From: Clostridia bacterium
Lineage (GTDB): Bacteria > Bacillota > Clostridia > Oscillospirales > Butyricicoccaceae
DNA: 64,000 nt
Assembly: GCA_021205365.1 (NCBI GenBank)
Contig: JAJPXP010000017.1
Location: 18,665 to 82,664 of the forward strand
Reading direction: 5' to 3'
Part shown: one piece after another, positions 43,790 through 52,467 of the stretch
How the letters are laid out: each line of letters opens with the position of its first letter
How positions within the stretch are numbered: the stretch's first letter is position 1
The notes under the pieces: model-generated
What the model was told of the DNA's origin: nothing
What the model saw: the letters and a program-made list of their open reading frames with translations, nothing else
Database searches by the model: none
Translations under genes and position numbers: made by a program

Positions 43790-44200
43790 ATATGGTTACA
43801 GGATTTTCCAAATAAAACGTCTGCCCCTTGTTTCCACATCCCCCAAAAATTTTTCTCAAAATTTTCCTATTCCTGTGTATAACTTCTGGCAGGAAGGGGA
43901 AAATATTCCTGTAAGATGATTACAAATAGATTTATTTCCTCAAAATATCACAGATAATCATCCAAATTTTGATTACTCCTTGTACACTGTCATTTTGAAC
44001 AGTCAAATCTCTCAAAATATCCACGCATAGATTCTCCCCAAAATCCTATATTTTACAATTTTCGCCCGATATTTTGTGTACAACCCTGACTTTATCCACA
44101 AATTCACAAGGTTATCCACCGATTTTCACGGATTTATGTGGATAACTCTGTGGAAATGTGGATAACTATTCGTATAACGGCCTTTTGTCAATGGCATAGA
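43790..44200. other. AT-rich region with a DnaA-box cluster
   Basis: A 400-bp gene-free stretch, AT-rich on its left side. Three perfect DnaA boxes lie in its right end: TTATCCACA at 44092-44100 (plus) and TGTGGATAA at 44137-44145 and 44157-44165 (minus strand boxes). TTATCCACC at 44112-44120 has one mismatch and TGTGTATAA at 43874-43882 is a known variant. Further perfect boxes lie nearby at 41664-41672 and inside the DUF4097 gene at 42575-42583. The layout resembles an origin, but no dnaA is near and parAB points to an origin beyond the right edge. Confidence 0.6.
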
Positions 44201-44233
44201 ACATAAAATTTTACAAAAATGGAGGAACTCTTT

Positions 44234-44905
44234 ATGTCAGATACCAGAACCGAACAGGAAAAAGAACCGGATACCGGCTCGATTACAACACATTCCACAC
44301 GGGGAAATATCCATTGTATTACAATCATTGGTACCATAGAAGGGCATCAGGAAGCTCCCGAAACAACAAAAACTACAAAATACGAACATGTTTTGCCGCA
44401 ATTGGCTGCAATTGAAGAAACAGAAGATATCGATGGACTGCTCATCCTTCTGAATACAGCCGGCGGAGATGTAGAAGCCGGCCTTGCAATTGCTGAACTG
44501 ATTGCCGGTATGAAAAAACCAACGATCTCTCTTGTCCTCGGCGGCGGGCATTCTATTGGGATTCCGTTGGCTGTTGCCGCTCAGCGCACACTGATTGCGC
44601 CTTCCGCTTCCATGATGCTGCATCCCGTCCGAATCAGCGGGACTGTCATCGGGGCACCGCAGACCTATGAATACTTCCGCCAGATTCAAGGCCGGATTAC
44701 CAAATTTATTGTAGCCAATTCTTCTGTCGACGAAGACGTCCTGAGCCATCGTATGATGGCGACCGATGCGCTTGCTACGGATGTAGGGACTGTACTCGGT
44801 GCGCAGGAAGCTGTCGATATCGGACTGTGTGATGCGGTGGGAACACTGCATGACGCCCTAACATGGCTGCATGAGGCCGTGGAAAAAAACAAAAAAACGG
44901 ATTGA
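44234..44905 (+). CDS. ClpP-fold protease (TepA-like)
   Basis: A 223-residue protein of the ClpP/crotonase fold: GLLILLNTAGGDVEAGLAIAELI, the nucleophile region LVLGGGHSIGIPLAVAA, and a His in SMMLHPVRISG. It resembles translocation-enhancing protein TepA and SppA-type proteases more than canonical ClpP; there is no signal peptide or transmembrane helix. Start at the ATG at 44234, 7 bp after GGAGGAAC. The only plus-strand gene between 30 and 56 kb. Confidence 0.88.
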   Translation: MSDTRTEQEKEPDTGSITTHSTRGNIHCITIIGTIEGHQEAPETTKTTKYEHVLPQLAAIEETEDIDGLLILLNTAGGDVEAGLAIAELIAGMKKPTISLVLGGGHSIGIPLAVAAQRTLIAPSASMMLHPVRISGTVIGAPQTYEYFRQIQGRITKFIVANSSVDEDVLSHRMMATDALATDVGTVLGAQEAVDIGLCDAVGTLHDALTWLHEAVEKNKKTD

Positions 44906-45184
44906 TTTTTCACTTTTTACCTTGGAATGCCATGATTCCGTTGGCACGTTACTGTACAAACCCCACTTTCTCTACAAGCGTCAGAGAGGGACTCTTCTGG
45001 CGAATCCCTCCCCAACACCTCTCCCAGCCCATCGTCTGGTGTGGGTGGACAAAGCTGGAAACACCAAAAGCTTTGTCCGCCCTTGTTATGCTGTGCACAG
45101 AGCGTTGCGTTGCTGCTAGTACCGCTTCTTTTATTGGATAGCATGCCAATGCGATGGTTTTATACGCTGGGCGCTTACGAATAT
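44906..45184. other. Gene-free stretch with one inverted repeat
   Basis: Between the convergent ClpP-like gene and the first etfA operon. It contains GGACAAAGCT-N12-AGCTTTGTCC (45049-45080), two perfect 10-bp arms without a T-tract. I see no gene. The repeat may be a stem in an unknown transcript or a weak terminator of the ClpP-like gene. Confidence 0.5.
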
Positions 45185-45217
45185 GAAAAAATCCCTCCGG
45201 AGAAATCCGGAGGGATT
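45185..45217 (-). terminator. Terminator of the first bcd-etfBA operon
   Basis: Minus-strand AATCCCTCCGGA-TTTC-TCCGGAGGGATT followed by TTTTC. A near-identical terminator ends the second operon at 48828-48861. Confidence 0.9.
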
Positions 45218-45245
45218 GAAAAGCAATGTTGTGTCTGTCAAACAA

Positions 45246-45341
45246 ACCGACGGACTTGTATGTCCGGCGTGTTTGCTGTGCGCAGGCGCGCACCAGACAT
45301 TTCTTTTGCCAAGCTTTTCTTTTTGCAAAGAAAAGCGGGAA
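45246..45341 (-). other. Structured 3' UTR of etfA, copy 1
   Basis: Between the etfA stop and the terminator the RNA can form a GCTTTTCTTT-GCAA-AAAGAAAAGC hairpin with a 10-bp perfect stem (45313-45336), a GC-rich GCGCGCCTGCGC element and a GGAC/GTCC hairpin. The same segment lies after the second etfA. Confidence 0.5.
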
Positions 45342-46460
45342 TTACTTAGCAGCCTTAGCAGCCTTGATGGTCTCGATCATCATCGGAACAACCTTGAACA
45401 GGTCGCCTGCGATGCCGTAATCAGCTACGTCGAAGATCGGAGCGCTCTCAGACTTGTTCACTGCGATGATGCACTCGGAATCCTGCATGCCTGCCTTGTG
45501 CTGGATTGCACCGGAGATACCCAGTGCGATGTACAGCTTCGGATGTACAGTCTTACCGGTCTGGCCTACCTGATGGTCTGCAGTCAGCCAGCCGCTGTCG
45601 ATTGCTACACGGGAGCCGCCTACTACGCCGCCCAGTACTTCTGCCAGCTCTTCTGCCAGCTTGATGCCGCCTTCTACGTCCTTGGAAATACCACGGCCTA
45701 CGGATACGACTACATCAGCGCCGATCAGGTCTACCAGCTGCTTTGCTTCCTTAACGATCTCTACTACCTGGGTCTTCAGCTCGTTGGTCTTGACTTCGTA
45801 CTTCTCAACCTTTACTGCTGCTGCCTTTGCTTCGTCATATTCGCCCTTCTTCAGAACGCCCGGACGTACGGTAGACATCTGCGGACGGAAACGCGGGCAG
45901 ATGATGGTTGCCATCAGGTGACCGCCGAATGCCGGACGGGTCATCTTCAGGTTGCGGTCGTCCATCTTGATTCGGCCAGCCTTTACCATCTGGTCTACGT
46001 CCAGTGTGGAGCTTTCCTTCAGGAAGTCAACATACTTGGAAGTCTCTACATCCAGATGGGTGCAGTCTGCTGTCAGACCGGTGTGCAGACGAGCTGCGCA
46101 GCGCGGACCCAGATCTCGACCGATATTTGTTGCACCAATCAGTACGATTTCCGGCTTCTTTTCCATAATTACATCGCAGATTACGTCTGCGTATGCATCT
46201 GTTGTGTAATCCTTCAGGCACGGATCATCGCACAGGATTACCTTGTCTGCGCCATATGCGCCTATTTCCTTTGCCAGGCCTTCTACATTGTCGCCCAGCA
46301 GCAGGCCTGCCAGCTCTACGCCCAAGTCGTCTGCCAGCTTGCGGCCTTCGGATACCAGTTCAAGAACAGTGTTCTGCAGCTCGCCCTGACGCTGCTCACA
46401 GAATACCCAAACGCCCTTGAAATCCTTCATATTCTCTCCGGAATTCTTAAATTCAGCCAT
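45342..46460 (-). CDS. etfA: Electron transfer flavoprotein alpha subunit, copy 1
   Basis: A 372-residue EtfA. The C-terminal FAD-binding motif GSRVAIDSGWLTADHQVGQTGKTVHPKLYIALGISGAIQH is intact, and the N-terminal half carries the GLTADCTHLDV stretch. With EtfB and Bcd it forms the clostridial complex that reduces crotonyl-CoA to butyryl-CoA and, by flavin-based bifurcation, ferredoxin. It follows etfB by 19 bp and is the last gene of the operon. The protein is identical to copy 2 (48986-50104). Start ATG has AAAGGAGAAAC upstream. Confidence 0.95.
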   Translation of the reverse strand: MAEFKNSGENMKDFKGVWVFCEQRQGELQNTVLELVSEGRKLADDLGVELAGLLLGDNVEGLAKEIGAYGADKVILCDDPCLKDYTTDAYADVICDVIMEKKPEIVLIGATNIGRDLGPRCAARLHTGLTADCTHLDVETSKYVDFLKESSTLDVDQMVKAGRIKMDDRNLKMTRPAFGGHLMATIICPRFRPQMSTVRPGVLKKGEYDEAKAAAVKVEKYEVKTNELKTQVVEIVKEAKQLVDLIGADVVVSVGRGISKDVEGGIKLAEELAEVLGGVVGGSRVAIDSGWLTADHQVGQTGKTVHPKLYIALGISGAIQHKAGMQDSECIIAVNKSESAPIFDVADYGIAGDLFKVVPMMIETIKAAKAAK

Positions 46461-46479
46461 TTGTTGTTTCTCCTTTCAA

Positions 46480-47280
46480 TTAAATGATGTGCTTTGCCAG
46501 CAGCTTGTCAACCAGTACGTCAACAGTCTTCTGGTCAGCGCCTTCGAGCATCTCGCCCTGTCCCTTCTGCGGAGGAGTAAAGGATGCGAAGATGTTTGTC
46601 GGAGAACCCTTCAGGCCAATTGTATCCAGCTCAATCAGCGGATCGTCCTTCAGAGTGTTGAAATCAAATACCTGCATCGGCTTGCTGTAGGTTTCAAAAA
46701 TGCCGCCTACGCTCATGTAGCGCGGGGTGTTCAGTTCCTTGATTGCAGTAATCAGGCACGGAGTCTGCGTCTTGATGGTCATGTAGCCATCTTCCAGCAT
46801 TCTCTTTACAGTTACTTCGCGGCCTTCTACCTTGATATCTGCTGCATATGTAATCTGCGGCAGACCCAGCTTTTCTGCGATCTGCGGACCTACCTGTGCG
46901 GTATCGCCGTCGATTGCCTGACGGCCACACAGTACGATGTCGTCATCTTCAATACCGATCGTATTGATTGCTGCTGCAATGATCTGGGAGGTTGCGAAGG
47001 TATCGGAACCGCCAAATTCACGGCCGGAAATCAGTACGGACTCGTCAATGCCCATTGCCATGATCTCACGCAGCATGCCTTCTGCCGGAGGAGGACCCAT
47101 GGTAACTACGATGGTCTCGCAGCCTGTCTGATCCTTCAGGGCCAGTGCTGCTTCAATTGCGTTCTTATCATCCGGGTTGATGATGGTAGCCATAGAAGCA
47201 CGGTCCAGTGTGCCGTCCGGCTTGACAGCTACCTTACCAGAAGTATCCGGAACCTGCTTTACGCATACGATAACTTTCAT
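46480..47280 (-). CDS. etfB: Electron transfer flavoprotein beta subunit, copy 1
   Basis: A 266-residue EtfB with the N-terminal KVIVCVKQVPDT and the AIDGDTAQVGPQIAE motif, which in bifurcating Etf binds the second FAD. The bifurcating type is thus likely, as expected with butyryl-CoA dehydrogenase. It lies between bcd and etfA. The protein is identical to copy 2 (50124-50924). Confidence 0.95.
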   Translation of the reverse strand: MKVIVCVKQVPDTSGKVAVKPDGTLDRASMATIINPDDKNAIEAALALKDQTGCETIVVTMGPPPAEGMLREIMAMGIDESVLISGREFGGSDTFATSQIIAAAINTIGIEDDDIVLCGRQAIDGDTAQVGPQIAEKLGLPQITYAADIKVEGREVTVKRMLEDGYMTIKTQTPCLITAIKELNTPRYMSVGGIFETYSKPMQVFDFNTLKDDPLIELDTIGLKGSPTNIFASFTPPQKGQGEMLEGADQKTVDVLVDKLLAKHII

Positions 47281-47301
47281 GATTCTGTATCCTCCCTATT
47301 C

Positions 47302-48444
47302 TTACTTGCCCAGTACGTTACCGGAGATGACAACTCTCTGAATTTCAGAAGTGCCTTCGTAGATCTCAGTGATCTTGGCATCACGCATCATGCGCTCAAC
47401 CGGGTAGTCATTGGTATAACCATAACCGCCGTGCATCTGAACTGCCTTTGTGGTGTACTTCATGCACGCTTCAGATGCGAACAGCTTAGCTATTGCAGCA
47501 TCCTTCGTGAAGCGCTTACCTTCACTCTTGGCAGCAGCAGCAGAATAGGTCAACAGACGAGCTGCATTTCTTGCAACTTCCATGTCTGCAATAACGAACT
47601 GTGTGTTCTGGAACTTGGAAATCGGGCGGCCAAACTGTACACGGGACTTGGTGAAGTTGATTGTCTCTTCCATAGCGCCTTCGAGAATACCCAGTGCCTG
47701 TGCAGCGATACCGATACGGCCACCGTCCAGCGTATTCATAGCGATCTTAAAGCCCTGGCCCAGCTTGCCCAGCAGGTTTTCCTTCGGGATAATGCAATCC
47801 TCAAATACGATTTCTGCTGTCGGGGAACCATGCAGACCCATCTTAACCTCATGGCGACCTACAGAGAAGCCCGGGAAATCCTTCTCTACGATAAATGCAG
47901 AGATGCCCTTGGTGCCCTTGGACTTATCTGTCATTGCGAATACCACGAATACATCAGCAACGTAGCCGTTGGTAATGAAGATCTTGGAACCATTCATCTT
48001 CCAGTGATCTCCGCAATCCTCGCAAACGGTGGTGCCCTTAGAAGCATCAGAACCAGCGTCCGGCTCGGTCAGAGCGAATGCGCCTACCTTGTAGCCAGTG
48101 GTCAGCATGCCCAAATACTTCTTCTTCTGTTCCTCTGTACCGAAGTTGATGATCGGGCCACAGCACAGGCCGTTATGGGTAGCAACAATATCACCGGTAG
48201 AAGCGCACTGCTTGGACAGCTCTTCTACTGCAATTGCAGCAGAAACGTCATCAGCGCCTGCTCCGCCGTACTGCTTCGGTACGCACATACCCATTACGCC
48301 ATAACGGAACAGCTGGTCAATGGTATCCTTTGGATACTCAGAGTTGCGGTCCGTATCAGCTGCGATCGGCTTGACTTCTGCTTCTGTGAACTCTGCGAGA
48401 GCCTTCCGAATCAGTTCTTGCTCTTTGGTCAAGTTGAAGTCCAT
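47302..48444 (-). CDS. Acyl-CoA dehydrogenase, probable butyryl-CoA dehydrogenase 1
   Basis: A 380-residue flavoprotein that interconverts butyryl-CoA and crotonyl-CoA. FAD and substrate motifs are FALTEPDAGSDAS, FITNGYVADVFVVFAM, and GGRIGIAAQALG; the catalytic Glu is in ITEIYEGTSEIQR. GGAGG precedes the ATG at 48444. It is the first gene of a bcd-etfB-etfA operon. The paralogue at 50946-52091 shares the fold and motifs but differs in many residues, so the two may prefer different chain lengths. Confidence 0.9.
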   Translation of the reverse strand: MDFNLTKEQELIRKALAEFTEAEVKPIAADTDRNSEYPKDTIDQLFRYGVMGMCVPKQYGGAGADDVSAAIAVEELSKQCASTGDIVATHNGLCCGPIINFGTEEQKKKYLGMLTTGYKVGAFALTEPDAGSDASKGTTVCEDCGDHWKMNGSKIFITNGYVADVFVVFAMTDKSKGTKGISAFIVEKDFPGFSVGRHEVKMGLHGSPTAEIVFEDCIIPKENLLGKLGQGFKIAMNTLDGGRIGIAAQALGILEGAMEETINFTKSRVQFGRPISKFQNTQFVIADMEVARNAARLLTYSAAAAKSEGKRFTKDAAIAKLFASEACMKYTTKAVQMHGGYGYTNDYPVERMMRDAKITEIYEGTSEIQRVVISGNVLGK

Positions 48445-48529
48445 CTTATATTCCTCCAATTTCACTATAATATGTGTTTTGAATAACACCCAAAGAAACT
48501 AAAAAGTTAACATATACCTTATCAAAATT

Positions 48530-48558
48530 AGTATAACATATTCTCAAAAGTTGTGCAA
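48530..48558 (-). promoter_or_regulatory. Promoter of the first bcd-etfBA operon
   Basis: On the minus strand TTGCAC (48558..48553), a 17-bp spacer and TATACT (48535..48530), about 86 bp upstream of the ATG. Confidence 0.75.
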
Positions 48559-48827
48559 TACTTTTTATAATGTTATTAAAAAAAGCATTTTGCATTTATA
48601 GTTCACCAAAAAATTATAAAAACATGACATTTTGGACGAATCATCTGCTTTTCATGCTTATTTTCTTCACCGACTTACATAAAGCGCATCTATTTTGCTC
48701 CGAATATTTTCCACTCTTTCTCACACACTTTTTTACATTCTTTTCTATTTTATTTTCTATTGCCCAAGTACAAATCAAAATCATTTCTCTTTTGAATCTC
48801 TATCCAAAGGATTGCATCATAACAGAC
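48559..48827. other. AT-rich spacer between the two operons
   Basis: About 270 bp, strongly AT-rich, with no gene and no clear fold. It separates the promoter of the first operon from the terminator of the second. Confidence 0.5.
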
Positions 48828-48861
48828 AAAAAAATCCCTCCGGAAAAATCCGGAGGGATTG
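48828..48861 (-). terminator. Terminator of the second bcd-etfBA operon
   Basis: Minus-strand AATCCCTCCGGA-TTTT-TCCGGAGGGATT followed by TTTTTTG. Differs from copy 1 only at the loop and the T-tract. Confidence 0.9.
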
Positions 48862-48889
48862 AAAAGCAAATGTTGTATCTGTCGGACAA

Positions 48890-48985
48890 ACCGACGGACT
48901 TGTATGTCCGGCGTGTTTGCTGTGCGCAGGCGCGCACCAGACATTTCTTTTGCCAAGCTTTTCTTTTTGCAAAGAAAAGCGGGAA
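48890..48985 (-). other. Structured 3' UTR of etfA, copy 2
   Basis: Same folded segment as after the first etfA, with the perfect GCTTTTCTTT/AAAGAAAAGC hairpin at 48957-48980. It lies between the etfA stop and the terminator. Confidence 0.5.
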
Positions 48986-50104
48986 TTACTTAGCAGCCTT
49001 AGCAGCCTTGATGGTCTCGATCATCATCGGAACAACCTTGAACAGGTCGCCTGCGATGCCGTAATCAGCTACGTCGAAGATCGGAGCGCTCTCAGACTTG
49101 TTCACTGCGATGATGCACTCGGAATCCTGCATGCCTGCCTTGTGCTGGATTGCACCGGAGATACCCAGTGCGATGTACAGCTTCGGATGTACAGTCTTAC
49201 CGGTCTGGCCTACCTGATGGTCTGCAGTCAGCCAGCCGCTGTCGATTGCTACACGGGAGCCGCCTACTACGCCGCCCAGTACTTCTGCCAGCTCTTCTGC
49301 CAGCTTGATGCCGCCTTCTACGTCCTTGGAAATACCACGGCCTACGGATACGACTACATCAGCGCCGATCAGGTCTACCAGCTGCTTTGCTTCCTTAACG
49401 ATCTCTACTACCTGGGTCTTCAGCTCGTTGGTCTTGACTTCGTACTTCTCAACCTTTACTGCTGCTGCCTTTGCTTCGTCATATTCGCCCTTCTTCAGAA
49501 CGCCCGGACGTACGGTAGACATCTGCGGACGGAAACGCGGGCAGATGATGGTTGCCATCAGGTGACCGCCGAATGCCGGACGGGTCATCTTCAGGTTGCG
49601 GTCGTCCATCTTGATTCGGCCAGCCTTTACCATCTGGTCTACGTCCAGTGTGGAGCTTTCCTTCAGGAAGTCAACATACTTGGAAGTCTCTACATCCAGA
49701 TGGGTGCAGTCTGCTGTCAGACCGGTGTGCAGACGAGCTGCGCAGCGCGGACCCAGATCTCGACCGATATTTGTTGCACCAATCAGTACGATTTCCGGCT
49801 TCTTTTCCATAATTACATCGCAGATTACGTCTGCGTATGCATCTGTTGTGTAATCCTTCAGGCACGGATCATCGCACAGGATTACCTTGTCTGCGCCATA
49901 TGCGCCTATTTCCTTTGCCAGGCCTTCTACATTGTCGCCCAGCAGCAGGCCTGCCAGCTCTACGCCCAAGTCGTCTGCCAGCTTGCGGCCTTCGGATACC
50001 AGTTCAAGAACAGTGTTCTGCAGCTCGCCCTGACGCTGCTCACAGAATACCCAAACGCCCTTGAAATCCTTCATATTCTCTCCGGAATTCTTAAATTCAG
50101 CCAT
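48986..50104 (-). CDS. etfA: Electron transfer flavoprotein alpha subunit, copy 2
   Basis: Residue-for-residue identical to the 372-residue EtfA at 45342-46460, including the C-terminal FAD motif. It is the last gene of the second bcd-etfB-etfA operon, so the cell has two sources of the same Etf protein under separate promoters. The identity points to a recent duplication or gene conversion. Confidence 0.95.
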   Translation of the reverse strand: MAEFKNSGENMKDFKGVWVFCEQRQGELQNTVLELVSEGRKLADDLGVELAGLLLGDNVEGLAKEIGAYGADKVILCDDPCLKDYTTDAYADVICDVIMEKKPEIVLIGATNIGRDLGPRCAARLHTGLTADCTHLDVETSKYVDFLKESSTLDVDQMVKAGRIKMDDRNLKMTRPAFGGHLMATIICPRFRPQMSTVRPGVLKKGEYDEAKAAAVKVEKYEVKTNELKTQVVEIVKEAKQLVDLIGADVVVSVGRGISKDVEGGIKLAEELAEVLGGVVGGSRVAIDSGWLTADHQVGQTGKTVHPKLYIALGISGAIQHKAGMQDSECIIAVNKSESAPIFDVADYGIAGDLFKVVPMMIETIKAAKAAK

Positions 50105-50123
50105 TTGTTGTTTCTCCTTTCAA

Positions 50124-50924
50124 TTAAATGATGTGCTTTGCCAGCAGCTTGTCAACCAGTACGTCAACAGTCTTCTGGTCAGCGCCTTCGAGCATCTCGC
50201 CCTGTCCCTTCTGCGGAGGAGTAAAGGATGCGAAGATGTTTGTCGGAGAACCCTTCAGGCCAATTGTATCCAGCTCAATCAGCGGATCGTCCTTCAGAGT
50301 GTTGAAATCAAATACCTGCATCGGCTTGCTGTAGGTTTCAAAAATGCCGCCTACGCTCATGTAGCGCGGGGTGTTCAGTTCCTTGATTGCAGTAATCAGG
50401 CACGGAGTCTGCGTCTTGATGGTCATGTAGCCATCTTCCAGCATTCTCTTTACAGTTACTTCGCGGCCTTCTACCTTGATATCTGCTGCATATGTAATCT
50501 GCGGCAGACCCAGCTTTTCTGCGATCTGCGGACCTACCTGTGCGGTATCGCCGTCGATTGCCTGACGGCCACACAGTACGATGTCGTCATCTTCAATACC
50601 GATCGTATTGATTGCTGCTGCAATGATCTGGGAGGTTGCGAAGGTATCGGAACCGCCAAATTCACGGCCGGAAATCAGTACGGACTCGTCAATGCCCATT
50701 GCCATGATCTCACGCAGCATGCCTTCTGCCGGAGGAGGACCCATGGTAACTACGATGGTCTCGCAGCCTGTCTGATCCTTCAGGGCCAGTGCTGCTTCAA
50801 TTGCGTTCTTATCATCCGGGTTGATGATGGTAGCCATAGAAGCACGGTCCAGTGTGCCGTCCGGCTTGACAGCTACCTTACCAGAAGTATCCGGAACCTG
50901 CTTTACGCATACGATAACTTTCAT
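50124..50924 (-). CDS. etfB: Electron transfer flavoprotein beta subunit, copy 2
   Basis: Identical to the 266-residue EtfB at 46480-47280, with the AIDGDTAQVGPQ bifurcation motif. It follows the second dehydrogenase by 21 bp. The base identity stops just upstream of the ribosome site, so the upstream dehydrogenase is outside the duplicated block. Confidence 0.95.
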   Translation of the reverse strand: MKVIVCVKQVPDTSGKVAVKPDGTLDRASMATIINPDDKNAIEAALALKDQTGCETIVVTMGPPPAEGMLREIMAMGIDESVLISGREFGGSDTFATSQIIAAAINTIGIEDDDIVLCGRQAIDGDTAQVGPQIAEKLGLPQITYAADIKVEGREVTVKRMLEDGYMTIKTQTPCLITAIKELNTPRYMSVGGIFETYSKPMQVFDFNTLKDDPLIELDTIGLKGSPTNIFASFTPPQKGQGEMLEGADQKTVDVLVDKLLAKHII

Positions 50925-50945
50925 GATTCAGTTTCCTCCCTATTC

Positions 50946-52091
50946 TTACTTGCCAAGTACGTTGTTTGCGATTACCATGCGCTGTACCTGGGAAGTGCCT
51001 TCGTAGATCTCAGTGATCTTGGCATCACGCATCATGCGCTCCATCGGGTACTCACGGATGTAACCGTAGCCGCCGAAGATCTGCAGCGCCTTTGTGGTAA
51101 CGTCCATAGCGGTCTCAGCAGCGTACAGCTTAGCCATTGCAGCTTCCTTGTTGTACGGCAGGCCATTGTCCTTGTTGAATGCAGCACGGCGAACCAGCAG
51201 ACGAGCAGCCTCGATCTTGGTCTCCATGTCAGCGATCATCCACTGCAGGCCCTGGAACTTAGAAAGGGTTCTGCCGAACTGTACACGTTCCTTCATGTAA
51301 GCAACTGCCTGGTCCATTGCGCCCTGAGCGATGCCGAGTGCCTGGGAAGCGATGCCGATACGGCCGCCGTCCAGCGTAGTCATAGCGATCTTGAAGCCCT
51401 GGCCTTCCTTGCCCAGCAGACGGTCTGCCGGCAGATGCAGGTCTTCGAATACCAGCTCGGAAGTCTGAGAACCACGGATACCCATCTTATGCTCGATCTT
51501 GCCGATGGAGAAGCCTGGGTCGTCCTTGTCAACGATAAATGCGGAAATGCCGCGGGTGCCCTTGCTCTTATCAGTCATCGCGAAGATAACGTAAGTGCTT
51601 GCAACGCCGCCGCCGGTGATAAATACCTTGGAACCATTGATGATGTAAGAACCATCTTCCTGCTTAACAGCGATTGTCTGCTGGCCAGCAGCGTCAGTAC
51701 CTGCGTTCGGCTCGGTCAGACCGAAAGCGCCAGTCTTTGTGCTGGAAATCAGCGGACGCAGCCACTTTTCCTTCTGCTCCGGTGTGCCGTACTTGAAGAT
51801 CGGCCAAGCGCACAGGGTAGCATGAGAAGAAATGATACAACCAGTGGTGCCACAGAAGCGGGATGCTTCTTCAATAGCGATAGAATAGCAAATCGTGTCG
51901 CCGCCGGAGCCGCCCAGTTCCTTCGGGAACTGAATGCCCATCAGACCGTATCTACGCATCTTTTCAACGGTCTCGTGCGGATAGCGCTCCTGCTCATCGA
52001 TTTCTGCAGCAATCGGCTCAACTTCGTTAACCGCGAATTCACGGCACATCTTCTGAACCAGTGCCTGCTCTCTAGTAAGCCTAAAATCCAT
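50946..52091 (-). CDS. Acyl-CoA dehydrogenase 2 (butyryl-CoA dehydrogenase-like)
   Basis: A 381-residue paralogue of the dehydrogenase at 47302-48444. It has FGLTEPNAGTDAAGQQ, FITGGGVASTYVIFAM, GGRIGIASQALG and the catalytic Glu in ITEIYEGTSQVQR. Residues near the substrate pocket differ (for example CIISSHATLCAW against DIVATHNGLCCG), which suggests a different acyl-CoA preference. GGGAGG precedes the ATG. It leads the second etfBA operon with its own promoter. Confidence 0.88.
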   Translation of the reverse strand: MDFRLTREQALVQKMCREFAVNEVEPIAAEIDEQERYPHETVEKMRRYGLMGIQFPKELGGSGGDTICYSIAIEEASRFCGTTGCIISSHATLCAWPIFKYGTPEQKEKWLRPLISSTKTGAFGLTEPNAGTDAAGQQTIAVKQEDGSYIINGSKVFITGGGVASTYVIFAMTDKSKGTRGISAFIVDKDDPGFSIGKIEHKMGIRGSQTSELVFEDLHLPADRLLGKEGQGFKIAMTTLDGGRIGIASQALGIAQGAMDQAVAYMKERVQFGRTLSKFQGLQWMIADMETKIEAARLLVRRAAFNKDNGLPYNKEAAMAKLYAAETAMDVTTKALQIFGGYGYIREYPMERMMRDAKITEIYEGTSQVQRMVIANNVLGK

Positions 52092-52235
52092 ACCAGTAAA
52101 CCTCCCAAAAAAATGAATTCCAACTGAAAATCTGCAATGATACCCTTTAACTGATCTGGCTTTCGGCTAAAAAGTACAATGCATCTTCTGGAATGCGGGT
52201 TAATTATATACATTACACACATGTATACGTTAATA

Positions 52236-52263
52236 TTATAACTGTTCTCACATCTTTGTCAAG
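52236..52263 (-). promoter_or_regulatory. Promoter of the second bcd-etfBA operon
   Basis: On the minus strand a perfect TTGACA (52263..52258), a 16-bp spacer and a perfect TATAAT (52241..52236). It leaves a 5' leader of about 140 nt in which I see no riboswitch. Confidence 0.75.
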
Positions 52264-52395
52264 AATTTCACGCACTATTTTTGTATGAAAGTTTCAATTT
52301 ACCAAGAATTTACTCACTTTTTTTTTAACTTTTGACCATCCCATGAAAACACATATAAATCATTTAAATGAAATATACAAATAGTGTTCAAAAGA

Positions 52396-52432
52396 AAAAA
52401 AACAGGCGGAATGCACGCGTGCACATTCCGCC
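52396..52432 (-). terminator. Terminator of nadE
   Basis: Minus-strand GGCGGAATG-TGCACGCGTG-CATTCCGCC followed by TGTTTTTTTT. Confidence 0.9.
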
Positions 52433-52467
52433 ATAAACTGGAAAAAAATTTTTCGATATACCGGGTC

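Larger units (their letters stand above)
45242..47285. repeat. Duplicated etfBA block, copy 1
   Basis: Direct repeat of 2,044 bp, in the same orientation as copy 2 at 48886-50929 (offset 3,644 bp). It covers the 3' UTR, etfA and etfB. No difference was seen by eye and both proteins are residue-for-residue identical. Outside the block the copies diverge: the terminator sides differ by a few bases and one insertion, and the upstream dehydrogenases differ strongly. Confidence 0.9.
48886..50929. repeat. Duplicated etfBA block, copy 2
   Basis: Second unit of the 2,044-bp direct repeat described at 45242-47285. Identity ends at 50929/47285, five bases upstream of the etfB start codon, within the spacer. 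Confidence 0.9.

Noticed and set aside
43790..44200. Chromosomal origin oriC
   Set aside because: No dnaA or dnaN adjoin it, and parAB with parS at the right edge indicates that the origin lies further right; kept only as a DnaA-box cluster.
46417..48486. Long plus-strand open frame of 689 codons across etfB and the dehydrogenase
   Set aside because: It is antisense to genes with clear motifs, has no ribosome site, and its Cys/Leu/Tyr-rich translation matches nothing; it arises from codon bias of the real genes. The same applies to 50061-52127 and 45183-46487.
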